DNA of 61,915 nt from Deltaproteobacteria bacterium (GCA_019308985.1 JAFDHB010000018.1:1-61915), one strand, 5' to 3'. Shown: positions 37,149 to 46,604, counted from the first letter of the stretch. The notes: a model not told the origin generated them from the sequence alone. Translations and numbers: made by a program.

Positions 37149-38657
37149 ATGGTTCTAACTAGCAAGAAGAAGCTCCTATTCAATGCTGCATGTGCTCTCA
37201 TAGTCTTATCGTGGCTGTTCATGATCGCCCTGCTCATGAGGAGGGAGAACCCTGGGGGGGATAACCAGGCCCAAGTCCTCGTAGACCGGCAAGTCGCCAT
37301 AATGACCGCGGTGCGGGAATGGAAAGAGATATATTTCAAGGGACACAAGGTAGGTTATTCTGTCAGCTTAATAAAGCCCTTTGAGGAAGGTTACTTCATC
37401 CAGGATGAGATCTTCTTGAGGTTGAACCTCATGGGAGAGGGAAACGGCGTGTATACCCTGACCCAGTCAAGGGTGGACAAGGATTTTCTCTTGGAGAACT
37501 TCTACTTTCTAATGACTTCCGGTGCAGTTCGCTACCAGATCTCTGGAATGGTAGAGGGCGACCAGCTGGTGATAAGAACAGGGAAGGGAAGGGACCGGAG
37601 GACCATGAGGGTGCCGTTGAAAATCAGGCCGATGATTGGAGCTGGCCTCCCCCATTTTTTCAAAGCTCGAACAATGAAGGTAGGCGACATATACTCCTTG
37701 CCCGTTTTTGATCCTTCAACCATGTCACAGCAAGAGGCATCAGTCAGGGTCGTGGCGGAAGAATCCATTAAGATAAGGAACATGGCCTATGATTCCTTCC
37801 GCCTGGAAGCCCGTATAATGGGGAAAAAGCTCACCTTTTGGCTCAACAGGGAGGGCGAGGTATTGAAGGAAGAAGGCTTCATGGGATTTACTACCATCAA
37901 GTCCAGCGCTGCTTCTGCTCCACTTGATCTTGAAAGGGGAGAGGACGTAGACCTCTACGAAGCGACGGCCATAAAGACCGACAAGGTGCTGCCAGATCCG
38001 GCGATCCTTTCCTACCTAAAGCTCCAGGTGGAAGGCGCCGACCTCGTGTCGCTCAACCCCGGCCTTTGGGGAAACGGGCGCCAGAGGTTTCAAGACGGTG
38101 TTATTGAGATTTCCAAGGAGAATATGAAGCCTCGCAGTTCCTATTCATTGCCGAGGAAAGACTTTCCCGAAGAGCTTAGGGTCTTCTTGAGGCCGGAGTT
38201 CAACATCGAAAGTGACGACCAAACCATTATCGAGACCGCACAGGAGATTAGGGGTGGAGACAGTAATCCCCTTTCCGTGACGAGGAAGATCCTGGCCTGG
38301 GTGTACAGGAACCTGGAAAAGAGGCCGGTGGTCTCGGTCCCGAGCGCCCTGGAGGTCCTGCGGACTCGTCAGGGCGATTGCAATGAACATGCTACCCTGG
38401 TAACCGCTCTCCTCAGGGCCGCGGGAATTCCTGCCAGGATCGTAATAGGGCTGGTCTATTCCAGGCAGAAATTCTTCTACCATGCCTGGACAGAAGCCTA
38501 CCTCGGGAAATGGGTTTCCCTCGATGCAACCATGAACCAGATGCCGGTGGATGTCACGCACATCAAGTTGCTGGAAGGCAACTTGGACAAGCAGGTGGAG
38601 ATAGCTGGACTGATCGGCAATCTCAGAATAAAGATCTTGGGTTATGGACATGATTAG
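37149..38657 (+). CDS. Membrane-anchored transglutaminase-like protein
   Basis: A 502-residue protein with one N-terminal membrane anchor (about residues 10-30) and a long extracytoplasmic part. The C-terminal third is a transglutaminase/protease-like core: Cys in RQGDCNEHATL, His in FYHAWTEAYL and Asp in WVSLDATMNQ form the expected triad. The start overlaps no neighbour, but the end overlaps the ABC ATPase gene by 14 bases. Together with the two ABC genes it looks like an exporter operon whose enzyme acts on a cell-envelope peptide. The substrate is unknown. Confidence 0.85.
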   Translation: MVLTSKKKLLFNAACALIVLSWLFMIALLMRRENPGGDNQAQVLVDRQVAIMTAVREWKEIYFKGHKVGYSVSLIKPFEEGYFIQDEIFLRLNLMGEGNGVYTLTQSRVDKDFLLENFYFLMTSGAVRYQISGMVEGDQLVIRTGKGRDRRTMRVPLKIRPMIGAGLPHFFKARTMKVGDIYSLPVFDPSTMSQQEASVRVVAEESIKIRNMAYDSFRLEARIMGKKLTFWLNREGEVLKEEGFMGFTTIKSSAASAPLDLERGEDVDLYEATAIKTDKVLPDPAILSYLKLQVEGADLVSLNPGLWGNGRQRFQDGVIEISKENMKPRSSYSLPRKDFPEELRVFLRPEFNIESDDQTIIETAQEIRGGDSNPLSVTRKILAWVYRNLEKRPVVSVPSALEVLRTRQGDCNEHATLVTALLRAAGIPARIVIGLVYSRQKFFYHAWTEAYLGKWVSLDATMNQMPVDVTHIKLLEGNLDKQVEIAGLIGNLRIKILGYGHD

Positions 38658-39408
38658 GCTTGTAAACCTCACAAAGTACTACAGGAACTTCTGCGCTGTC
38701 GACCATGTGAGCCTGAATGTAGAGAGTGGTCGGATCTTCGGCTTTCTCGGGCCTAACGGTGCTGGAAAGACCACAACCATAAGGATGATGGCAGGCATAT
38801 TGAGACCCACGGAAGGGGAGATATACATAAACGGTATAGACCTTTCAAGGGAACCCTCCAGGGCCAAATATTGCACCGGATTCATCCCTGACCGTCCTTT
38901 CTTGTATGAAAAGCTCACCGGGGAAGAGTTCCTTCGGTTCCTTGGCGGCCTCTACGGACTAGACCATGCTGATTCCTTCCGTAATCGCGTAATGGAACTA
39001 CTCGAACTCTTTGAGCTCATTCATTGGCGAGATGAGCTGATCGAGAGTTACTCCCACGGCATGAAGCAGCGCCTGGTAATGTGCGGCGCGCTCTTACACA
39101 GGCCCAAGGTGCTGATCGTGGATGAACCCATGGTGGGCCTTGATCCCAAGGGGGCCAGGCTCGTAAAAGACATATTCCGCAACCTTGCCGGGGAAGGAAT
39201 GACCGTTTTCATGTCCACCCATTCCCTTGAGGTGGCCCAGGAGGTCTGCGACGAGATCTCCATAATCCAGGCGGGAAAAATCATTGTGATCGGGCAGCCC
39301 GAAGAGCTGAAAAGAAAGGCTGGTGTGGACGGCAGCCTGGAAAAGGTCTTCTTGAAACTAACCGAAGGTAAGACCATAGCCCATGAGAAACCTCTATCTG
39401 CTGCTTAG
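38644..39408 (+). CDS. ABC transporter ATP-binding protein
   Basis: A 254-residue ABC-2-type ATPase. Walker A is GPNGAGKTTTIRMMAGIL, the signature is SYSHGMKQRL (a variant of LSGGQ) and Walker B is LIVDEPMVGLDP; the switch His lies in STHSLE. It overlaps the genes on both sides (14 and 26 bases), so it is translationally coupled with the transglutaminase and the permease. It energises the adjacent membrane subunit, most likely for export. Confidence 0.92.
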   Translation: MDMIRLVNLTKYYRNFCAVDHVSLNVESGRIFGFLGPNGAGKTTTIRMMAGILRPTEGEIYINGIDLSREPSRAKYCTGFIPDRPFLYEKLTGEEFLRFLGGLYGLDHADSFRNRVMELLELFELIHWRDELIESYSHGMKQRLVMCGALLHRPKVLIVDEPMVGLDPKGARLVKDIFRNLAGEGMTVFMSTHSLEVAQEVCDEISIIQAGKIIVIGQPEELKRKAGVDGSLEKVFLKLTEGKTIAHEKPLSAA

Positions 39409-41077
39409 CCCAAGGTTGCTGGCACTGAAAAATTCCCTTTCAAGTCGCAGGAAGGACATGAGAAAAAGGACCCTTGTGATCGGGATCACGGGTTTGGTCT
39501 TTTGGGGCCTGATGTTCTTCCTTTCCGCGCGCGCGTTGACCTATTTTAGATCCGTAGAGGTAATCGGTGACATTCTCGCCCATCACCTGTTGGCAATGGT
39601 GCTTTTGACTTTCTTCTCCCTTTTGATTTTCAGCAACATCATAACCGCGCTCTCCAACCTCTATCTTTCCATGGACCTTGAACTCTGTCATGCTTCTCCT
39701 GCACCGCTGGAAGAGGTCTTTGTGAGCCGGTCTATTCTTACGTTAATTGACAGCTCCTGGATGCTCTTGATTTTTGGGCTTCCAGTAATGATGGCCTATG
39801 GCTTTGTTTACAAGCCCGGACCCGGATACTATTTGACCCTTCTCCATATGGGACTCGCAATGACCATTATAGCTGCGGGTATCGGCATCTTGTTCACCAT
39901 GATAATGGTGAGCATCTTTCCCGCGCAGCGGACAAAGGATATCGTCATGCTCCTGGTGATACTCGTTACGGTGGGCCTCTATTTGATGTTTCGCTTCTTG
40001 AGGCCGGAAAGACTGGCCGATCCTGACGCCTTTTTTAGCGTCATGCAATACGTTTCCACCCTCAAATCGCCGGATTCCCCTTACCTGCCCACTCATTGGA
40101 TTACGGAGGGCCTGTGGACCCATCTCGGACGTGGCGACCGGGAGGGGTATTTCTTCAATATAGCGCTCACCTGGAACACCGCCCTGGCCATAGTGGCCAT
40201 TAACATCTGGACAGCCGGCGCCATTTATTTCAAGGGGTTTTCCAAGTCCCAGGACGCCAAGAGGCGCAGAGGGGGGAGAAAGATCCTGGACCTATTCCTC
40301 GCGTTGCTCAGGAGACCTTTCAGACCAGATATTGCGTCGATCATGGACAAAGATACCCGAACCTTTTTTCGTGACAACACCCAGTGGTCCCAGTTGCTGC
40401 TGCTGGGTGCCCTTGTTGTAGTGTACATTTATAATTTCAGTGTGCTCCCCCTTGAAAGGAGCCCTATCCGCCTGGATTTCCTTCAGAACCAAATTGCGTT
40501 TCTCAACATGGGGCTTGCGGGATTTGTGCTTTCTGCTGTCGCGGTGCGCTTTATTTTTCCGGCTGTGAGCTCCGAGGGCAAGGCCTTCTGGCTGATCTGT
40601 TCCTCCCCCGTATCCTTGAAGCGATTTCTCTGGGGGAAATTTCTCCTATACATCTTTCCAATGTTGATCCTGGGAGAAGTCCTTATTATCCTCACCAATT
40701 ACCTGCTCAAGGTAACAACATTTATGATGCTGCTCTCTTCCATTACAATTTTTCTCGCCGTCTTCGGTATAGTTGCGCTGGGCATTGGTTTTGGCGCCCT
40801 CTATCCAAGATTCGACTACGAGAACATATCTCAGGCATCAACGGGTTTTGGCGGTTTGATGTTCATGATTTTCAGCGCCATGTTTGTCGCCCTGGTAATT
40901 ATCCTGGAGGCGGGGCCCGTGTACATGATCTTCAGAGCCAGGATGAATGATGTCCCCTTGACTTTACTCCAGTGGTTATTTATAGTCCCATCCTTCATGA
41001 TGGTTGCGGTGGTGAATGTTGTTGCAGTTATCAAGCCCATGCAGATCGGACTGAAGGCCATCACCCAAATTGAATAG
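39383..41077 (+). CDS. ABC-2-type transporter permease
   Basis: A 564-residue integral membrane protein with about ten to twelve hydrophobic segments in two clusters separated by a cytoplasmic loop (around residues 290-340, rich in Lys/Arg). It starts inside the ATPase gene and is clearly its partner. No family-specific substrate motif can be read. The size suits a single polypeptide carrying both permease halves. Confidence 0.85.
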   Translation: MRNLYLLLSPRLLALKNSLSSRRKDMRKRTLVIGITGLVFWGLMFFLSARALTYFRSVEVIGDILAHHLLAMVLLTFFSLLIFSNIITALSNLYLSMDLELCHASPAPLEEVFVSRSILTLIDSSWMLLIFGLPVMMAYGFVYKPGPGYYLTLLHMGLAMTIIAAGIGILFTMIMVSIFPAQRTKDIVMLLVILVTVGLYLMFRFLRPERLADPDAFFSVMQYVSTLKSPDSPYLPTHWITEGLWTHLGRGDREGYFFNIALTWNTALAIVAINIWTAGAIYFKGFSKSQDAKRRRGGRKILDLFLALLRRPFRPDIASIMDKDTRTFFRDNTQWSQLLLLGALVVVYIYNFSVLPLERSPIRLDFLQNQIAFLNMGLAGFVLSAVAVRFIFPAVSSEGKAFWLICSSPVSLKRFLWGKFLLYIFPMLILGEVLIILTNYLLKVTTFMMLLSSITIFLAVFGIVALGIGFGALYPRFDYENISQASTGFGGLMFMIFSAMFVALVIILEAGPVYMIFRARMNDVPLTLLQWLFIVPSFMMVAVVNVVAVIKPMQIGLKAITQIE

Positions 41078-41136
41078 GCGATTTCTCAGCGGGACCGGTA
41101 ATCTCGATTGAGCGCCAGCTGATAGTTGGTAGGGTC

Positions 41137-42189
41137 ATGTTTGAAAACGAATATGTGGGAAACATACATATCCATTCCATTCACTCCGACGGTAGTTGTA
41201 CTGTTGCCGAGATAGCGGGGATGGCAGGCAAAGCGGACCTTGACTTCATATGCTTCAATGACCATGATTTCATGCTCGATCGCCTCAGCATTGAAGAAGA
41301 GGGCTTCTATGGAAACGTCCTGGTCCTGATCGGATTGGAGATAGGCAGGCTCTTCCACCACTACCTTGCCTTTGATATCAAGGAAATGGTGAAGGGAGAC
41401 AACCTCGGTCCCCAGGAAGTGATTGACCGCGTGAGTCAGCAGGGAGGATTCGGTTTCCTTGCACATCCCTTTGAGAAGGGCATGCCCTTCAGAGAAAAAT
41501 CAAGGGCCTATGTCTGGAAAGACCTCTCTGTCGGGGATTATTCTGGAATAAGCATCTGGGAGTTCTCTTCCCGGTGGAAGGAGCGTATAAGGACCCCATT
41601 CCACGGCCTGTTTTTCCTGGCTTTCAAGAGGCAGTGCCTAAAAGGGCCTAGCGCAAAGACGCTTTCCTTCTGGGACCGAATGTGCCGGGAGAGAAGGGTG
41701 GCTGCGGTCGGCGGTTCCGATGCCCATGGGGGCCTCTTCAGGTGGGGGCTTTTGAATTTCAGGCCTCTGCCCTATGAATTTCTGCTGAACACGATAAACA
41801 TACACATCCTCCTTTATCGCAGGATGCCAAGGGATTTCAGTTCGGCCAAGAGGGATGTTTACAACGCGATCAGGGAAGGTCGATTGTTCATCGCCCACGA
41901 CGGGTTATGCCCGGCCAGGGGATTCAGGTTTGACTTTGTCTCTGACGACGGATCAAACCTGTTCATGGGAGAAGAAGGCGCCTTTCACCCTGGAGAACTC
42001 GTAGTTGAGCTGCCGGAAGAGGGGGAAATCAGGCTCATAAAGGACGGTATGACCCTTCAGCAATGGCAGGGGATGGAGGCGGTATACAGGGTCAAGGAGA
42101 AGGGAGTTTACAGGGTGGAAGTGTACAAGCACCTGTTCCTCTTCGGTTGGAGACCCTGGATCTTTTCCAACCCCATATACCTTAGATAG
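41137..42189 (+). CDS. PHP-domain protein
   Basis: A 350-residue protein of the PHP metal-dependent hydrolase superfamily: NIHIHSIHSDGSC, FNDHDFM, LIGLEIG, FLAHPFEKG and GGSDAHGG supply the expected His/Asp ligands. The last 90 residues form a beta-rich extra domain (from RFDFVSDDGSN) often seen in larger PHP proteins. It follows the permease by 59 bases and may belong to the exporter unit. The substrate is unknown. Confidence 0.82.
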   Translation: MFENEYVGNIHIHSIHSDGSCTVAEIAGMAGKADLDFICFNDHDFMLDRLSIEEEGFYGNVLVLIGLEIGRLFHHYLAFDIKEMVKGDNLGPQEVIDRVSQQGGFGFLAHPFEKGMPFREKSRAYVWKDLSVGDYSGISIWEFSSRWKERIRTPFHGLFFLAFKRQCLKGPSAKTLSFWDRMCRERRVAAVGGSDAHGGLFRWGLLNFRPLPYEFLLNTINIHILLYRRMPRDFSSAKRDVYNAIREGRLFIAHDGLCPARGFRFDFVSDDGSNLFMGEEGAFHPGELVVELPEEGEIRLIKDGMTLQQWQGMEAVYRVKEKGVYRVEVYKHLFLFGWRPWIFSNPIYLR

Positions 42190-42540
42190 CCCACCTTCCC
42201 AAGGGCCCCGAGAGGCATCTTATGCCAATGGAAATGAGGATGAAGATCTTCCTGTTTTGGTAAAGGTGGCTTGTTGTTACCTGCCTGCTTATCACCCTCC
42301 TCGGTATTCTAATGGCTTTTCCGAACGCAACCAAATGCCACGATATATTCAAGCGCCCAACAGATGCTGTATTTTTGGATGTGCAGCCCCCGGGAAGCTG
42401 CAAGAACCTTTCAGCGATGGGTATACGGGGTATACTTCTAGTCTTCATCGCCCGATATCCTCCCAGGAAGCGGGAAGGCCGGTTTACTGAATTGCCGTTA
42501 TCTTGTATAATTTGAGGTAATACTCCTCGGAGGTGACCTG
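42190..42540 (+). other. Intergenic region with promoter of the diguanylate cyclase
   Basis: No gene is convincing in these 351 bases. A strong promoter is visible: TTTACT (42483), a 17-base spacer and TATAAT (42506-42511). Upstream lie GTATAC-ggg-GTATAC (42421-42435), a possible operator, and a GC-rich hairpin GCAGC...GCTGC. No GEMM riboswitch pattern was found. Confidence 0.5.
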
Positions 42541-44271
42541 TTGGCCTTTAGAGAACGAATTACGGCCGGTTTCCTGAGATTACTCGGTATTTTCAGCGTC
42601 AAAACAAGGATCATAGTGTTTGCTGCTATCGCCACCCTCATACCTTCCATAACCATGGGGTGGCTTTCCTATATCCATAACAAGAGGTTTTTGAGTGAAA
42701 CCATCACCCAAGAGCTGCAAAGTGTCACCTCCCATGCATCCCGAGAGATAGACCTGTGGCTGAAGGGGAAGATATATGATGTGCGAGTGTTTTCAGGATC
42801 CTATGTCATCTCGGAAAACCTGGAAAAGCTGGGCAGGTCAAGGTCTTCTCAAAGAGAGAAAAAGATTGCGGTCAGTCGAATAGGTGACTACCTCAAGTCG
42901 GTGAAGGCAAAGTTCATAGATTACGAGGAATTGCTCGTATGCGACATGAAAGGCGATATCGTAGCATCCAGTTCCACCAAGAAGACCATGCCGAACCTGC
43001 CGAAGGGCTGGGAGAGATACGCTGCGAAAGGCAATCTCATAATAGGTAGCCCCCAGTGGGATGAGTCCCTTCAGTCGGGTATTACGGTCCTGGCTGTGCC
43101 CATCGTATCAGTTGGTGAAAGGGTTCTGGGAGTTCTCGTCTCAAAGCTCAACTTTATCACGGTCAATAAGATCCTTGGCAACTATCCCATCAAGGAAACA
43201 GGGGAACTATACTTGGTTACCCTAAAAGGGGCTGTGCTGGCGGGCACCCGCAAGGTCAGCTCCGGTTTCATGAAGATCGGAATGGAGATGGTTCTGGCAA
43301 ACAGGCTCTTTTCAAATGAAGCTGCGGTTCTCAATTATGAGAACTACAGGGGGCTAGAGGTAGTTGGTACGCTCAGAAAGATAGCACAGGTCGGATGGGG
43401 TGTTGTGGCTGAAAGGGAAAGGAGCAAGGCCTATAGTGAGATCTACCGACTCCGCAACATAACAATAGGGTTTACGGTGGGGACCTTGCTTGTCATAGGA
43501 ATCGGCGCATATCTCCTTGGTCTCACCATCGTTATCCCATTGAACAGACTGATACAAGGGGCGAACAGGGTGGGCTCAGGAGATCTTGACATAGACCTGC
43601 CTGTTTTGTCTCGGGATGAGTTGGGGTTTATGACCAAGGTCTTCAACAATATGGTAGGTCAACTCCGCAGAGGGCGGGAAGAACTCGCGGCCATAAACAG
43701 GACCTTGGAGGAGAAGAACGCTGAACTGCAAGAGCTTTCCATAAGGGATAGCCTGACCGGCCTTTACAATAGGAAACATTTGACTGAGACACTCATCAAT
43801 GAGATCGCACGCTCCAAGAGGCATAAAAATACCTTCGGGGTCTTGATGATAGACATTGATCATTTCAAGAAATACAATGACGAGTACGGTCATCTTGCCG
43901 GAGATGAAGTCCTCAGAAAGATGGCCGACATTTTTAAGGGATCAATCAGGGAGTGTGACTACACCGCAAGATATGGAGGAGAGGAATTCTTGATCATGAT
44001 GCCTGAAACAGACTCTGACAGCACTCTCAAGGCGGCAGAACGCATAAGGGGCGTGATCGAGAAGGAGCAGTTCAACTTGAAGGATGAGACTCTTCGTCTC
44101 ACGATCAGCATAGGAGTCGCATTATATCCTCAAAATGGAAGCGATCCTGACTCCTTGATTGACGCGGCGGATACCTCTCTCTACCAGGCAAAGAAGGCTG
44201 GGCGCAACCGGGTGGTCCTCGCAGAGAAAGCTTCCGGAAAGGAGAAAGGGAAGGCGGCAAAGAAGAAATGA
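42541..44271 (+). CDS. Membrane diguanylate cyclase with extracytoplasmic Cache-like sensor and HAMP
   Basis: A 576-residue protein: N-terminal membrane helix (about 20-45), a Cache-like extracytoplasmic sensor to about residue 305, a second helix, a HAMP domain, a short coiled coil and a C-terminal GGDEF domain. The active loop reads RYGGEEFLI, and SLTGLYNRKHL and DIDHFKKYND are intact, so it should make cyclic di-GMP. The inhibitory RxxD is not evident. The start is TTG with GGAGGTG 5 nt upstream. The gene stands alone and converges on the SH3 lipoprotein gene with 6 bases between. Confidence 0.9.
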   Translation: MAFRERITAGFLRLLGIFSVKTRIIVFAAIATLIPSITMGWLSYIHNKRFLSETITQELQSVTSHASREIDLWLKGKIYDVRVFSGSYVISENLEKLGRSRSSQREKKIAVSRIGDYLKSVKAKFIDYEELLVCDMKGDIVASSSTKKTMPNLPKGWERYAAKGNLIIGSPQWDESLQSGITVLAVPIVSVGERVLGVLVSKLNFITVNKILGNYPIKETGELYLVTLKGAVLAGTRKVSSGFMKIGMEMVLANRLFSNEAAVLNYENYRGLEVVGTLRKIAQVGWGVVAERERSKAYSEIYRLRNITIGFTVGTLLVIGIGAYLLGLTIVIPLNRLIQGANRVGSGDLDIDLPVLSRDELGFMTKVFNNMVGQLRRGREELAAINRTLEEKNAELQELSIRDSLTGLYNRKHLTETLINEIARSKRHKNTFGVLMIDIDHFKKYNDEYGHLAGDEVLRKMADIFKGSIRECDYTARYGGEEFLIMMPETDSDSTLKAAERIRGVIEKEQFNLKDETLRLTISIGVALYPQNGSDPDSLIDAADTSLYQAKKAGRNRVVLAEKASGKEKGKAAKKK

Positions 44272-44277
44272 TTGCAT

Positions 44278-45120
44278 TTACCGGCCTTTTACCAGGGTTT
44301 GAAAGATCCAGCCTTTTAGCCCGCTCTCGGATTTGACGTATAGCCATTCACCCTTGCGGGAGTAACCAAGCAGCCGTGTACCAGGCCTTAGGGTTGAAAC
44401 CACATCGTAGTCGAGACTTGGACCCGCCCGCAGGTTGCTCGTGGTCAAGACCTCCAGTGGGATTGGGATGGAAAAAGGGGTTTCCCCGGGCAAGGGCTCT
44501 GGAGGTTCCTCCTTGGGGCGGAGGTGGATATTTTTTAGGTGCGCCTTTGCCTGGTTTGCCAGATAAAGGGCGCCGCCGTAATTCTCCTTTTCAAACTCCT
44601 TGTAACTCATTTTGAGCAACTGCTCGGCCTGTGAAATAAGGGGGTCCTGTTTTTCCGAACGGCTTTGCTTTTTCAGCGCCTTCAAGGCGATTTCTGTTTC
44701 CGCTATATTGGATGCGGCCTCTGCCCTCGATTCAAGGCTTCTCAGCTTTGCCTTTGCCCGTACGACTTCCTGGATGGTCTCGGCCAGTCGCTCCCGGAGC
44801 GATGCTTCCTTCCTTTCCAGCTCCTTGATCTTGGCCTCCTTTTCAAGGAGTCGGAGTTCGAGCACGCGGTTTTCCTTTTCAAGGCCCTTCCTGGATGTCT
44901 CGAGGGACTTGAGAGAGATTTTCAATCTCAAAGATTCCTGTCTGCAGGCATCAATTTCTACCCGTAACCTTTGGTTGGCTTCCGCCAAATTGTCATTAGG
45001 TCTTTGAGAGGCCCCTCCCTTTGAGACACCTCTATCGGTTGACGCGCATGAAGCAAGGAGGAAGAGAATAGAAGCCGAGAAAAGGATGTAAGGGAACTTA
45101 CGGTGGCGAGAGGAGGACAT
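44278..45120 (-). CDS. SH3-domain lipoprotein with long coiled coil
   Basis: A 280-residue protein with a lipoprotein signal (hydrophobic SILFLLASC, the Cys being the lipid site), about 110 residues of coiled coil rich in Leu/Lys/Glu, a Pro-rich hinge (PKEEPPEPLPGETP) and a C-terminal bacterial SH3 domain (NLRAGPSLDYDVV, WLYVKSESGLKGWI). It is probably attached to the outer or inner membrane and binds cell wall or a protein partner. It has its own strong promoter at 45160-45188. Confidence 0.85.
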   Translation of the reverse strand: MSSSRHRKFPYILFSASILFLLASCASTDRGVSKGGASQRPNDNLAEANQRLRVEIDACRQESLRLKISLKSLETSRKGLEKENRVLELRLLEKEAKIKELERKEASLRERLAETIQEVVRAKAKLRSLESRAEAASNIAETEIALKALKKQSRSEKQDPLISQAEQLLKMSYKEFEKENYGGALYLANQAKAHLKNIHLRPKEEPPEPLPGETPFSIPIPLEVLTTSNLRAGPSLDYDVVSTLRPGTRLLGYSRKGEWLYVKSESGLKGWIFQTLVKGR

Positions 45121-45159
45121 TTCGTTGGCTCAAGATCTCCATAGGGTTCATATTCATAA

Positions 45160-45188
45160 ATGATAGGACAGATTGCGTTCTAAGTCAA
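45160..45188 (-). promoter_or_regulatory. Sigma-70-type promoter of the SH3 lipoprotein gene
   Basis: On the minus strand TTGACT, 17 bases and TATCAT; five of six bases match in each box. It lies 40 bases before the ATG. Confidence 0.6.
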
Positions 45189-45552
45189 CAGGCAAATGGT
45201 TCAGTAGCGGAGGCTGCTTGGACTTATTCGCTGACAAGCTGAACACTTTTCAGCGCAAGAAATCCAGGCCCCTGAAGGCTTTTCTCCCGTTGCAGGCACC
45301 CTCCGCTCTGTCCGGGGATCAAGAGAGGCGAAGTTAGAGGGATCGGAACGATGGCCCTTGGCAAGATTGATTTTGTGTATGGGTTTTGTTATTCGTTTGG
45401 ATATCCTGGTAGTACAAGATGGAGATTTACGCTTTGTGTGCAGGAACCCGGCAACAGTAAGGAAGTCCCGGGGGGGGCAAATCCGTGAACGGTTTGGGCG
45501 CGGCCGACCGGGGTGAAGTTGAATTTTCCGAGCAGAAGCAAGGCGGAGCTCT
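45189..45552 (+). other. Intergenic region with a structured leader before the dehydrogenase gene
   Basis: No convincing gene. From 45467 to 45512 the plus strand can fold an outer stem CCCGG/CCGGG and an inner hairpin CAAA(U)CCG-UGAA-CGGUUUG (45478-45496). This is more structure than expected by chance and is close to the ATG at 45553. I could not match it to a known riboswitch. Confidence 0.35.
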
Positions 45553-46344
45553 ATGCAGGATATTGCTGGAGAATGCGGGCTGACTGATAGGATCAAGGAG
45601 AGGGACAGGATAGGGGTCTGGGGGTTCGGTAATGTCTCCAGGGATGTGGTTCTCTCATTGATTGATCAGGGGCTCGGCAAGGAGATAATATTCTACGGCA
45701 GGCCCAAGGATGGTTACCCCAACAGGGCAGGCGCATGGGTGGAGGACTTGAAGGCCAATAAGGTCCGGGGCCCACGGATCGTCGGCACCAATAAGCTTGA
45801 TGCCATGGCAGGATTGGATGTGATCTTCGTGGGAGTGGGAGTACCAAGGAAACAGGGGCAGAGCAGGAGGGATCTCCTCCAATTGAATACCGAGTTGATA
45901 GCAAAGACTTCTCTTGAGATCAGGGATCTCTACGGGGGTTGTTCCCAGGATGATATCCCCGTCATCATCTACATGGGAAATCCGGTAACCGTCATGACCT
46001 GGGTGGGATACAGGGTAACGGGATTCCCAAGGGAAAACATTATGGGCCAGGCAGGCAACCTGGATTCAAGGAGGATCTGTCACGCCATCGCCAAAGTATT
46101 GGGCCTTTCGGGGAACGACATGAAGGGAATCGTGTTCGGCGAGCATGGCGATTCAATGGTTGCGAGCGCCAGGTTTTTCTCCGTAGGCGGCATCCCCTTG
46201 GACGCATTCCTGAAGGTGGAAGGGATTGATCCGGGAAGAATAAGGGACGTGATAGAGGAGGCAAAAAAGGTGGAACCCACTTTGTCACTGAGACAGGTCA
46301 GAGCGCTTCAGCAGGACCGGCGAGGGCTGCCTGCGATATGCTGA
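45553..46344 (+). CDS. mdh: Malate/lactate dehydrogenase family protein, 5' part (frameshifted)
   Basis: The first 263 codons of an MDH/LDH-type enzyme that interconverts a 2-hydroxy and a 2-oxo acid with NAD. It has a dinucleotide site with an unusual third position (GVWGFGNVSRD), the substrate loop GVPRKQGQSRRDLL and the catalytic HGD of FGEHGDSM. After EEAKK the frame changes: the family motif GGTHFVTETGQ is found only in the -1 frame, beginning at 46269. The change falls on GC-A-AAA-AAG (46263-46269). One missing A, a sequencing slip, or programmed -1 frameshifting would each explain it. Read without a shift the protein ends early with a 25-residue unrelated tail. Confidence 0.8.
   Translation: MQDIAGECGLTDRIKERDRIGVWGFGNVSRDVVLSLIDQGLGKEIIFYGRPKDGYPNRAGAWVEDLKANKVRGPRIVGTNKLDAMAGLDVIFVGVGVPRKQGQSRRDLLQLNTELIAKTSLEIRDLYGGCSQDDIPVIIYMGNPVTVMTWVGYRVTGFPRENIMGQAGNLDSRRICHAIAKVLGLSGNDMKGIVFGEHGDSMVASARFFSVGGIPLDAFLKVEGIDPGRIRDVIEEAKKVEPTLSLRQVRALQQDRRGLPAIC
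46263..46269 (+). promoter_or_regulatory. Slippery heptamer A AAA AAG at the frame change
   Basis: In the zero frame the codons are GCA AAA AAG, the exact X XXY YYZ phasing used by dnaX-type -1 frameshifting. A -1 slip gives AAA AAA GGT GGA and enters the frame that carries the rest of the enzyme. Short hairpins GTGG-aac-CCAC and TGTC-actga-GACA follow at once. Whether slippage occurs is unknown. Confidence 0.5.
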
Positions 46345-46604
46345 GATGTATCATCACAGGGGAGCCCGAGGTCCAGCCGATCATAGCTATTATTCAAAAG
46401 GAATACGATCTCATCCAGGATGGGGATGATCTCGATTCCATGGCCTATGGCGTTCCTGCAAAAATAGGCGCTTACGGGGTTGAGAAGATATACGAGTTGG
46501 ATGTAGAGGATATCAGGGAAGAGATCCTGAGGTCCGCTGAAATCATCAAAGGGGATACAAGGGCCGCTGCTGATATCCTCAGGGAGAAATTCAACCTGAA
46601 CTAG
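46338..46604 (+). CDS. mdh: Malate/lactate dehydrogenase, 3' part in the -1 frame
   Basis: This frame carries the C-terminal lobe of the dehydrogenase: IIAIIQKEYD and YGVPAKIGAYGVEKIYELD are the family's closing strands. The homology reaches back to about 46269, well before its first ATG at 46338, so this is not a separate gene. Joined to the 5' part it gives a protein of about 350 residues, near the family's normal length. Confidence 0.7.
   Translation: MLRCIITGEPEVQPIIAIIQKEYDLIQDGDDLDSMAYGVPAKIGAYGVEKIYELDVEDIREEILRSAEIIKGDTRAAADILREKFNLN

Noticed and set aside
42257..42515. Overlapping short plus-strand frames before the diguanylate cyclase
   Set aside because: No ribosome site and random-looking peptides; the stretch carries the promoter instead.
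45201..45596. 131-codon minus-strand frame upstream of the dehydrogenase
   Set aside because: Arg/Pro/Ser-rich peptide without family marks; it overlaps the dehydrogenase start and the promoter of the SH3 lipoprotein gene.
46250..46262. AGAGGAGG upstream of the slippery site as a frameshift-stimulating Shine-Dalgarno
   Set aside because: It ends one or two bases before the heptamer; -1 stimulation in dnaX needs about 10 bases. It may be chance.
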